This document shows, piece by piece, positions 32,792 through 44,025 of a stretch of 64,000 nucleotides of DNA. Numbering within the stretch: position 1 is the first letter of the stretch; each line of letters begins with the position of its first letter. Made by a program: the position numbers and the translations under genes. This DNA comes from Balanoglossus misakiensis (lineage: Eukaryota; Hemichordata). The notes under the pieces are model-generated. The model made no database searches, was not told the origin of the DNA, and saw only the letters and a list, made by a program, of their open reading frames with translations. Location: the NCBI GenBank assembly GCA_040954595.2, contig CM082583.2:12462001-12526000 (forward strand). The letters run 5' to 3'.

Positions 32792-35700
32792 ATGTTTAAG
32801 AAGAAGAAAACACACAAAAAGCACAAAGAGGTAAGTTTGCTCTCAGAATAATGACTTGCAAGACGGGATAAGACCTCTTCTGCTATTTGTGTCCAGTACT
32901 AGAACTAGGAAAAGAAATATTTTCTGTCCATATCGCAGTAGGAACTATTTGATAATTAGATAAATAAAATTCTGATGTCTCCTTGTGTAGGCCTATGACT
33001 GGAACAAGCATGACGATAAACTACTCCATGCAGTGGAAGCTGGTGATGTGAATAAACTACAAGCTATACTTGGAAAGAAAGGTACATCACCATCTAAACT
33101 TGACCCTGAAGGAAAATCTCCGTAAGTATATGTTGGGTATTTATTTCTTCTGCATGTGGATCACTGTGTGAAATGCTGTCAGTATAGTAATTTTTTTTTA
33201 TTCTGAAAGTAAATTACAGTCCCTTTTATGCTTGCATGTAACTGTTACATGAAATGAAAAGGTATTCTTTACAAGTGCTGCTGATGACATCACAGTGTTT
33301 TACTGCGTAATCGAATTAAAGAGAAAACCTTTCAACATGTTCATCTATCACACAAAAGCACAAAAAGAGTGGAATTTTTTGATGCGTAGTTTCAGATTGA
33401 TTGGAATGCCAGCTATTTGATTAATTCACAGGTTACATGTGGCAGCCAAGCTGGGACGCCTGGACTGTTTGGAGTACATGCTGCAACATGGCACTGATCT
33501 GACTGTCATTGATAACCAAGGTAGGCCATTGACCCTCCCTACAGCCGTGTACTTTGGTACAGCCCTGATCGTTTCAAGTTGTGTGGGTGGACCGATTTAA
33601 CAGGAAATAGGGGTGGAAAGGTTAACACACCTTTCTGTCTATCAATTAAGACTGAAAGATTAATATCAAACTATGAAGAAGATTTGTTTGTGAAAACTGC
33701 CAGGATTAAAGTTGGATCAACTGCATGTCACATTTATATAATGTTCCCATAGATTTCTCCAGACGTATTTTAACCACACCATCTGTTGTAAATCCGTGGT
33801 AGGCCTTCTAAACTTTCACTGTTAATTTGCTCAGGTCGTACGGCGCTACACTGTGCATCAAGGGGCGGCCATGCAGACTGTGTAGAGAAATTGTTGCAGT
33901 ATGAAGCGGCTGTGTTCCCCGGCGACTACCAGATGCTGACTCCATTACATCATGCAGGTTCGTTTGTGATTTGGTGGAATATATTGCTGTAATTTTATGC
34001 AGATTGATGAATCGATATGTAATTTATATGTAGTCAGAGTGATTGACATGTTCAGTCATGCACTTACATCCACGTACAAGTTGTGTATAAACTCTATAAG
34101 CATACCACATTTGATATTTTCATTATTTCATATATGAACCAAAATATAACATCCTGTTTTAGAATCCAACTATCCCAACAGGCCGTTTTTCTTTCACACT
34201 CTTGCGTCAGTACGTGCCACAAGTCTGTTATCTTTCAACAACATCAAATTCTGGAATTTCTAAAGCAGCCATAATATTTAGACTCACTGAACCGTAGTGG
34301 ACACGTTCGACAATTTATTTTCAGCTTTCTGGCATGCAGTGGTCCTACTGTGCATTTTTCACCGGATGACCCTTGACCCTATCATCACAGCTGATCCAAT
34401 TTTAGAAAAACCCAGCTGTGAGATCCTTATTAACTCTGTGTATGTTTGGCAAATTGGCATAGTTTTGAAGCGTGCCAATTAGATTTCCTGACTTCACAAT
34501 TAGCGGTCACCCAGGTAGCCCCATCTTGAGATCTCCATGGGGGTGTGCAACCACAGCATGCTAGTACTGAACTGGTGATAATTGGAATGTGCAAATCCTG
34601 TCTGAAGATTGTCAAAATAAAATAAAGCGAACAATCTCTCACAGCATTTAAGGTTTATCTAAACCAGATGGAATTTTGACATTTAGGCACTCATCATTGC
34701 TGACATCTTTTCTTCTTCTTCACAGCTCTAGGTGGTCACTTTCACTGTGTGTTGATATTGGTTGATTACCGTTCTCCTATAGATCCCACCGAATTGGTAA
34801 GATCCCGATTGTTAGTTCTTTTCAAATATAAAAAAAATTATGAATGTATTTATGAAAATCATGTTATAAACTATTTGAATAGTCAACTGAATAACACTAG
34901 AAAACACTAAGCTTTGGTTTCTGGTTCATACACACAGATCTTTAGGCTAATTTTGTCATGTTTTTTCCCCCCAGAATGGCAAAACACCATTGTGTCTGGC
35001 AGCTCAGATGGGACACGGCCATATCTGTAAAGAGCTTCTAGAGAAAGGAGCCAACATCAATGCCATTGATGATGATCACAAGTAAGTTTCTGGATTTCTG
35101 GGTGCAGCAACAGTGTTTGGAGGGTTTTATGATTTGGAAGTTTATATGAATGTAAAAACAAACTAACATTTAAAGACTGTTGACATCTGATCTTCCCATT
35201 GACTGCCTTTCAGAACTCCCCTGATGTATGCCTGTGAACATGGCAATAAAGAGGTTGTGGAAGTGCTAGTCAAGAAACGTGCCAAAGTCAACATGAAAGA
35301 CAAACTTGGCTTTGACGCCTCCTACTATGGCGAACACTCCGGTCACCCTGACATTGTGAACTTATTAGAGAGAGCGCCCTCGGTGGCTACCTGGGATGTG
35401 GGTAAGTCGCCAGTCGAAGTTCACTCTGATATGATTAGGCTGCATTCACAAACACCTCTGGAGGGGGGGGCGGGAGAATTCAATTTTTTTTACCACTAAT
35501 TTTCACATGCCCCCCTTCCGAACTGCCAATATTTTCAAATCCCCCCCTTCCGAACTGCCAAAATTTTGAAATCCCCCCCCCCCCATTCTCTTTCACAGAG
35601 CAAAACACATCACCTATCTATCTTGTAAAAAGAAAAACAGCGCTCCCATGAAAAGAATTTGAAACTGATGTTTCCCCTCATCAGTGGGTATTAAAACTGA

Positions 35701-38700
35701 ACATTGTTTTTATTTTTTAAGTACATATATTTGTATTCTGTGTTGGGATACATTGTAAACCGAGAATTGAAGGGGGTGGGTTTGGGAGGGGGTGTCCCCC
35801 TCCCACGTAAGAAAATTTTCTAAAATACAGAGCTCAAAGCTGCATTTTAATGAACCCGGCAAAAGCAAATTAACTCAACTACCGGTATGTTGGGGAGGAC
35901 AAATTTAACCGTCGCCGCTCAAAGTTATCATGGGGTGGGGCAAGTCCCCTGACCTGGGACACTAGATAAACCAGTCAATGATTGAAAGGTGTTGATGAAT
36001 TGAGGGGGTGGGTGTGGGAGGGGGTGTCCCCCTCCCACATTAGAAAATTTTGTAAAATAAAGGGCGCGAAACTGCATTTTTGTGGACTCAAAATAAATAT
36101 TTAGTCGTTAAAGTTTTCAAGTCCCCCCCTTTCAGTCCCTAAATTATTTCAAATCCCCCCCCTTACATACCCTCAATTTTTTCAAATCCCCCCCCTCAAT
36201 TCTCCTGCCCCCCCCTCCAGAGGTGTTTGTGAATGCAGCCTTATCACATCAGCATTTCTTGCAGTGAGGCTCAAGGCCACTGGGAACTCTCCAGAAGCTC
36301 ACATGAACTCATGTCTTCAAAATTAATATTTAACTTTGAAGAACTCAAGTAAATACACCTGTAATTACCGTTTTAAATCATTGTAGTCATATTTATAGTA
36401 TTGGTAACAAACATGACCTACTAGTAAAGCAATATTTGGTTTCGGTTGTACACACAAAATTGACAATGTTTGGGATTCCTTTGTTTTTTCATCAACCAGC
36501 GCTGACAAAAGGGATTCATAAGATATTGGATAAGTATAAGCAAGGGGCACTGAAACCTACGTTTGTCCCAACTGAACCTAGTGAGTTGCAGAGAGACCCA
36601 CCAAGTCTCTATGTTATCAATATCATCTGTGCCATTCAATGCATATAGGTCTATCCTGCCAGTATATATTGATGTACCAGCTACTTGGTACACTAGGCAA
36701 ATATTTTTAGTATACAGCCCATCTTCAAATTTATCTCGATTGCAAATGATAACATACAGCTTGGAAAATCTATATACAGGGGATGGTGCTGCAGGGTAAT
36801 TGATCAGGGCGTGTATTATTTTATGGCCTTATATGGACTTCGTAATTTGCATGTCAGTAAAGGTGGAGGGTCAACTGCCAGTGTTAGAATGTTTATGGTT
36901 ATGATTCTTCTACTATTGGATATTAAAGGCTGATATTTTGGGGGATAGACTTGCAGTCCCTGGTGTTTTCCATGGTTTGGTTTAGCAGCCATTTTGAATG
37001 TCAAATGTATGGGTACATTAGAGCTAATGCATAAACTTGCATGGTTCTGTTCTTCAGCATGGCAATGCCAACGTTACCATGTTTGAATGATAAGGCTAAC
37101 TCTGTCCTGTGTTTTTGTAGTTGGATCTGCTGAGGAGCATTCCCCCGGGCCAATCGTCAATAGCAACGATGTAGACTTTGTGGGCACATTCAATGGACCA
37201 GATGAAGAAGATGATGATGATGATGATAACGTTGATGTTGATGCGGCAGGTGAATACGCCATGCTGAAACAACCAAATGATATGGCAGTGAAAGAGGTAC
37301 TTAGTGACAAATGTGACTTTCTAATTTTCCACCCTAGACAAACATAAGTTGATGAGTTATTGGGGGAGGGGCAGCAGATGTTAAGCTCAGACCAGTTAGT
37401 CTATGATTGTGTTTTCAGGAATCGGTAGATATCTTCTATGAAAACAGAAACAATCCAGAAAACACCAAGTCACAAGTGATGAACAAGGCAGCCAATATAC
37501 AAGCAGCTCTTGCAGCTCATAATTTGAGAGAAATCGAGGTAAGACTGTCTGTTCTTTGAGTCTTGCCATTGGAGTACATTTTCCCAATGCATTGTGTGTG
37601 TCCTGTGACGAATTGTGAGGACAAGGCTATACTTGATTTCATAGGGTTCACAATAAAGAAAACATATGAAATGATATTGCAGTCTGATCGATTTTTTTCA
37701 CCCCTTCTAATTTTTCTTTCCAGGAACTTGAAGAAGAGAATGAACAGCTAAATGAAGACCTGACACGCGTAAGCATTGAACACAAACAAGCTCTGCAAAA
37801 AATTGAAGAATATGAGAAAAGGCTAGCCCAACAGAACAGCACAGGCATTGATCAGGTAAGTGTCATAGTCCAGTGTGACAACATGCAGCAAATGTTAATG
37901 ATGAAATGGTATGTGTCATCAGTTAAAGTGGTCTTTAATGTAGTTGATTTGAATTTTTGTCTTGTTTTCATTTCAGTACACAGTGTGGGATGAATCGAGG
38001 ATTGAGGAATTAGAAAATGAGGTAGGATTCAGGAGGAAAATGATATTTTGAAATGACTGTCAAGTGACACCGGTATATGTAAAACTGTGTTCTTGTACTG
38101 GTTGTCTATCCCATGCCTTCATTACCCCATTCATTCACTCACTCCTCATCGCTTCTCTCAGGTCCAAGAATTGCAGCAGAAACTCGAGAAAGAGAAAACT
38201 CAGAAGAAGAAAGCCTACAAGGAGACTGAAGAGCTGCGACTCAAAATGATGGTTTATGAACCAGTGGATCAGACCGTAAATGAAAATAATGATGACCTTG
38301 ACAGCTGGGGTGACAGTGAAGATGATTTATTTGGTTCACCAGGTAACCATAGCAACTTGTTGCTCATTTCTATGTAATTTGACTACCGGTAGTTTGCATG
38401 AGATTCATCAATTGGAATGAAACTACTGGTGGTTTGTATGTCAGTGTGTACTCTTGTGTGGAATTGTCGTTCCATTGTTATTTAAACAAATACTTTTATT
38501 GCCAGACAATGGAAGCGTGAAAAAGGGTGGAAAGAAACAAGCAGGCACAGTTGATGAACATACGGTGGCCATGCTGAAAGGTCAAATCGTGGTGTTGCGT
38601 TTGGAAAACGATGAATTAAAAGTGAAATTAGAGGTGAGTGGAGCAATGGTGTGAGTGTTCAGGTGTATAGACGGGTTGATAGATGATGATGATAGTTTGT

Positions 38701-41395
38701 GACTTGGTGGTGAGGTCGGCTGATAGGCAGATGAACTGACAGCTGTTGGGTATAATGCAGACAGTCAGAAAAGCAGATAGTGAAGCCTACATGCAAGGGT
38801 TCAGGCACTGATGGACAGATGGTTGAAATTTGTCGTTTTCTTTGCAGAATTCACTGAAGTCGGAAAACAACGCACTTACAGCAAACCAACCAACTCAAAA
38901 CAACATGGCCGACGACACTGTGTCCCTGAATGACTATGAACAGCTGAAAGAAACCACTTCGCTTGAAATTGCCGACCTGCAAGACGAGGTCAAAAAACTG
39001 CAAGAAGCGCTGAACGATGCCGAACAGAGGAACGTGGTCTCCATGGATGACTATGAGGAATTGAAAGTCTCCAATGAAGTGGAAGTGGAGAACTTGCAGA
39101 TCCAAGTTGGGAAATTGACGGAGGAAGTAGAGGATCTGAATTTCAGGGTAGGAGTGGTAGACTTTTTTTCATTTGTGAGACATAATACTGGCTTCTAACT
39201 GATAAATCAACTTGTGTTGCCATTCTTTTTTTCAGCTGTCGGAAGTGATGGAAGAGAATGCCAACCTGATGGACACCATCAGCGAACAGAGTGAAACGGG
39301 AATTCAAAAACAGCTGCTGCAGACTCTGGAAGTGAATAAACAGCTGCAAGAGACAAACAAACATCAGGCCAAGCAGCTGCAGACGATGGAGTTCGACCTG
39401 GACAAGTACGTGAAACTTCACCAAGAGCTGTCAGAGGCCAACGAGCAGCTGCAGAAAGAGCGGGAAAATATGGCGGGAATTCTGCAGGAACAGGACGAGG
39501 AACTTCACCTCAAGGAGGAGCAGTACCAGATTCTGTCGCACGAGACGGAGAACATCGAGAAGAATCTGCACGAGCAGATGCTGGTCGCCGAGGAGATGCG
39601 GCGGAAGTTGGAGGAGAGCGAAGAGAAGAGAGGCGATCTGGAGAAGCGGATGGTGATCGCCGTGGAGACGCAGGGGAAACTGGAGGAGGCTGAGCAGCAG
39701 AAAAACGATCTGCAACAGCAGGTGCTGGTCGCCGAGGAGATGCGACGCAAACTGGAGGAGAACGAACGGCAGAGGAAAAATCTGCAGGACAACCTGGAGA
39801 AACAGACGTCGTTCTTCACAGAGCAACTGAAGAGGGAGGGTGAAAAGTACGACGAACTCCTGCAGCAGAAGCAGGATCTAGAGGACAGTCTCCAGAAAGC
39901 CGAGAATCAAGACAAGGATCTTAGCAGCGATCTCAGAGCGGAGAATGCAAAGCTGCACGAAAAACTGCGCAAACAGACACTGGTTTTATCTCACAGGGAA
40001 AACGATATCAAGAGACTAGGGGAGTTACAGAGAGAGAATGAGCTGCTCAGGGAGAGTCTACAAGAGCAGATGCAAACCGCGTCACAAAGGGACAGTGAAG
40101 TGGAGGTAAAGGCTGAAGACTTGCAAAGAAAAAATGCAGCATTACAAGAAACTGTGAAACAACAAGCAATAGCACTGACCAGGCTAGAAGGTGTGATCCA
40201 AACAATGGAAAAAGTGGACAAGGAAAATGAGGAATTGAAACATACTGTGCAAAAACAGACTCTTGCTTTGGCGGAGAAGGAAAGTGGGGCCAGGAATCTT
40301 GAGGATGTTCAGAGAGAGAATGCAGAGTTGAAAGATTGTGTGGAAAAACAGGCGCTGGCGATGTCCCAGCTGGAAAACGGGATCCAGGACTTGGAAAGAC
40401 TAAGCGAGGAGAACGATAAATTGAAGGACATGGTACAGAAACAGACAGTTGCATTGACGCAGAAGGAAAGCGAGGGGCAGCATGCAGAGGACTTGAACAA
40501 GGAGATCGCCAAACTGCAGGACACCGTTCAGAAGCAAAGAGTTGCTCTGCAGGAGAGCAGCAAACACGAGAGGAGAATCAAGGAACTGTCGCATGAGAAG
40601 AAGAAACTGCAGAAGACAGTCAAGCAGCAGTCAGAGTTCATGGCCGCCACTGAAGACAACATCAAGAGGTTCGAAGGTCTCCTGGCCGAGAACACCAAGC
40701 TGCAGGAGAGGATCCAGAAGTCAGAGGAGAATGCGGTGCAGCTGACCGCACTGAGACAGCGACACCTGCAGCTGCAAACCGAGAACCAGGACCTGAAGGA
40801 GACTGTTCAGAGACTGACCACAGAGCGACGGACGCAGCCCAACGGTGTCCCACCAGCCATGGCCAGCACGCCCACCCAGAGCAAGTCACTGGAGGAACTG
40901 AGCGCTGAAAACCGCAAGCTGAAGGAAATCACCCGCAAGCAGGCAAAGCTGCTGCAGCAGGAAGGGACCAGGCAGACCTCGCAGTCGAGGATCGACGCCC
41001 TGCAGAAGCAGGTGGCTAAACTGCAGCAGCAGTTGACGGAAGTGGATGGCAGATACAGAGACACTATCAGTACATATAGAACTCATCTCCTGAGTGCCGT
41101 GCAGGTAAGTGGACAACTTGGAACAGTCAGATCAGATCAGAATGGAGTATACTTCCAAACACTGACAAAGCATTGGTTTATTGTCACCTATGCAAATTTA
41201 GCCACAGGTAATACCCCGGAAATTGACATCTGGCCAATCACAGATTTTCACTTGGATGGCACTGTGTAAATTAGAAAGGATTGAATTCTTTAAACATTTG
41301 GTCTTTTTTTCTTTTCACAGGGAGACATAGACCCTGGAGTCAAAGAAGCTCTGTCGCAAATTGCTAAATTGCGAAGTGCAGAAAAGTTTTGTTAA
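32792..41395 (+). CDS. RAI14: RAI14/UACA/ANKRD24-type ankyrin-repeat coiled-coil protein
   Basis: Members (RAI14/ankycorbin, UACA, ANKRD24, ANKRD35) are cytoskeletal; RAI14 binds actin. Seventeen coding exons: 32792-32830, 32991-33121, 33432-33520, 33835-33957, 34726-34796, 34975-35081, 35214-35401, 36500-36580, 37121-37296, 37419-37538, 37724-37855, 37977-38021, 38162-38342, 38506-38633, 38848-39147, 39236-41104, 41321-41395, giving 1284 residues. A basic start (MFKKKKTHKKHKEAYDWNKH) is followed by about six ankyrin repeats (residues 20-240; GKSPLHVAAKLGRLDC, GRTALHCASRGGHADC, KTPLMYACEHGNKEVVEVL), an acidic linker, and about 850 residues of coiled coil. The ending YRTHLLSAVQGDIDPGVKEAL resembles that of RAI14/UACA. 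It is probably the single pre-duplication gene; the RAI14 symbol stands for the family. An acceptor at 32704-32705 starts a 5' UTR exon. Confidence 0.9.
35438..36240. mobile_element. PIF/Harbinger-like MITE in ankyrin-gene intron 7
   Basis: Terminal inverted repeats of 43 bases (35438-35480 and 36198-36240; one mismatch) begin GGCTGCATTCACAAACACC. TTA flanks both ends (35435-35437 and 36241-36243), the 3-bp target duplication typical of PIF/Harbinger elements. There is no transposase frame. Inside each end are units of about 30 bases with runs of seven to nine C. Two direct repeats of about 90 bases (near 35768 and 35998) each contain a G-rich/C-rich palindrome (GGGAGGGGG with CCCCCTCCC). The downstream exon begins 260 bases away and is intact. 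Confidence 0.88.
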
Positions 41396-44025
41396 AAATG
41401 GTTTAAACTCTTGCATCTGATCTTTAACCTGTCTCTGGAGTAAGTCGTTGTTGTAAATTTGTTACCTTTCTGAAGTGGCCGCTATAAATTATAAGTAAGT
41501 TACAGGACAAATAGCATTGAAATGTCATATTTATGATGAAAACTTAATCAGAATAATTCTCTTCCCAAACATTGACAAATCATAAGTGCATTTCTTAGAC
41601 AAAGGAGTTTGAAGAGGTTAAAGGCCGGATGTAAGTGTTTATTCTTTTTTGTTGACCTTGACTTTGACCATCGAAATGCTCACCTTGATTTTTTTCAAAG
41701 ATTCACCTTGAGCTTCATAGTAGCATGAAAAGAATTTGTGGGTCCAATTTTTGTCATGTTTATTGACAATACACAGGGTTTTTCTCCCCTTTATGTTCAC
41801 TGTAGAATAGTAATGGTTTTAGCTTTTGATACGAAAACATTTTAGGGATGATGGCTTCCTGGAAATTTACATATCTAATTTTCAAGCAACTGGTATTTGA
41901 CCAAAACTTTGTAAGAAAGCTAGATTTCCTATATAACCTCTTTTCTACCAACATTTGTAACTGTCTGCTTTTCAGTTAAATTTCTTCGTGAAATCTTTAG
42001 GAAGTTAATTTATAACATAGGATAAAATTCTAAATTTTATATTACCCCCCGAAAACAACAAATGAAGGGTCATTTGTTTTACCTCATTTTTGCAAATTTG
42101 ACATAAACTCTCGAGCAAACAATAAGAGTTTGTCATCTATACAATACCTTTTTATAGTTTTATTTACCCCAGATAAATCCCATGTGTTAGGATATCAATA
42201 TTTGGTATTATAACAAATAACATTTATATTTATATGGTGTTTTTGTGAAGTTGAATTTTCAGTTCATATAGCCAATGTGTACCATTATATTAACCATGAC
42301 ATGACATGTACCAAAGCATGGCACATGCAGAGCTGTTTGTAGCTCCTATATTTATTTGTTCAGTTAAAAAGTTGAGTTTATCTTAAACACGTTTCACAGT
42401 GATTCGAAGATGCTTATGTTTACTATTGGAAATTGAGGGTATTTGATAGTAATCTGGGTTTTACCTGCGAAAAATCTGTTAGCAGCTGTATTTTAATGTA
42501 ATAGATGATATATTTTTTAACTGCTTCCTTCGCTTGAAAACAGGAAGCCGAGAGTTTAGATTTTAAATCCATGCTTGTCAAGTTTTCTTCTTCCAAGAAT
42601 TTTAATCAGGATAAATTAGGTGAGGAGAGTTTCGGGAGATGTGAGGTCAATTTAGGCTATGCATTCAAGTTATCTGACAGTACTATGAACCAAACATCCT
42701 GAAAAATTTTGTAGTTCTGTGGCTCTTCCATTGAACAGATTCATACATGCACGTCCGTGCATATCGCATGTATTCTGTTACTGGCACATACAATGTTCAT
42801 ACTCACACTCATTGATATTTTGTTATGTCGTTCTGACAAATCAGATACCTTCGAAATTGCATAAGAGATTGCTGTCTTAGAATTTTAAATACTTTTTGAA
42901 CTATTTTTAAAATGCTGTTTTTTAAACTTGCGTTTCTCTACCTCCAGAAGAAATACATATAATCTTTTTTTTTGTATTGCATATTCAACTCAAACTTTTT
43001 ACACGTACACATTTGTTCATATGTAGCAGCTTTTTGTCAGTTTTGCATAAAAGTGTCGTTTTTATCATTTGAGAAAAAACTGTCCAAGTAATCAGCATTG
43101 TGTGACTGACTTTCATACTTGTTGATCGCAAGCTGCACAGACTAAATACGAAAAAAAAAACAAAGTAACTACGGTGGTGTCTTGAGGGCGCTGTCATAAA
43201 AGTGATGCAAAGTCAATATGTTTCATAAGCACGAGTTTTATAAACTTCATCAGAACATACCAGTAACATATTTTGTATACAAACAAAAACAGCATTTATA
43301 TGATGTGTATTTAGGATTTAACATAATCACTATGGACTCCATTGACTAGTTATTCAAGACAATACTTTGTGACTTGTTCAACTTCAAACAAAAACAGCAT
43401 TTTCTCCATATGTTATATATATTCCGAATTTGGCATAAAACCCAGTTTTGAAATAAAGAGGGACAGTTGATACTCTTGGTGCTACTGCGTATTTTGTTCC
43501 AAGCTGTTGATGCGCAAGTTTTATATGGTGGTCAGAGGAGTCGCTTTTTATTTTTATTTTTTGCAAATTGGCCCCATAAGCTTCCGTACAAATCGACTTT
43601 CACACGAATTCTGAGTGTCCTTGTCCGCCTTGCCTTTTTACGAGAATATATTGTTTGTAACGGTTGACCGAACACAATGGCACGCTAGAGCAAATACAAA
43701 GTAACGCAGGGTTCTTGACCTGGCAGTGAATGCATTACTTTACTAAGCTATGCGTAGGAGGTCAAACTGTCTTGGCTTCAGTGAATGTTTGCCGTGAGAA
43801 TACGACCCCGCAGTGCGCATACCAATATGCAGAACGCCATATTTACCAACTGGTTTAGTGACTTCTACAAGTGAGTGCACGCCCATACCAGAGTATCATT
43901 AAATCTACCTGTGTTGGACAGCGCACTGTCATAAAGCAGTTAAAAACGAAGTCAGGCGTTAACGCTCATTCGGGCAGACGGTTCAAACCACCATTTGTTA
44001 CGGACGTTCTTAAACAGACGGCAAG
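41396..44025. other. Ankyrin-gene 3' UTR and sulfotransferase upstream region
   Basis: This 2.6 kb AT-rich stretch has no supported gene. The first canonical plus-strand AATAAA after the ankyrin-gene stop is at 43452-43457, implying a 3' UTR of up to 2.1 kb. The sulfotransferase promoter and leader should lie in the last few hundred bases. No other structure was seen. Confidence 0.5.

Noticed and set aside
39431-41116. Several antisense open frames of 64-135 codons opposite the coiled-coil exon
   Set aside because: They are Leu/Ser/Phe-rich mirror images of the Glu/Gln/Lys codons of the sense frame, with no family similarity.
42748-42762. Short palindrome TGCACGTCCGTGCA
   Set aside because: Six-base arms with a tiny spacer in an AT-rich 3' UTR are expected by chance at this scale.
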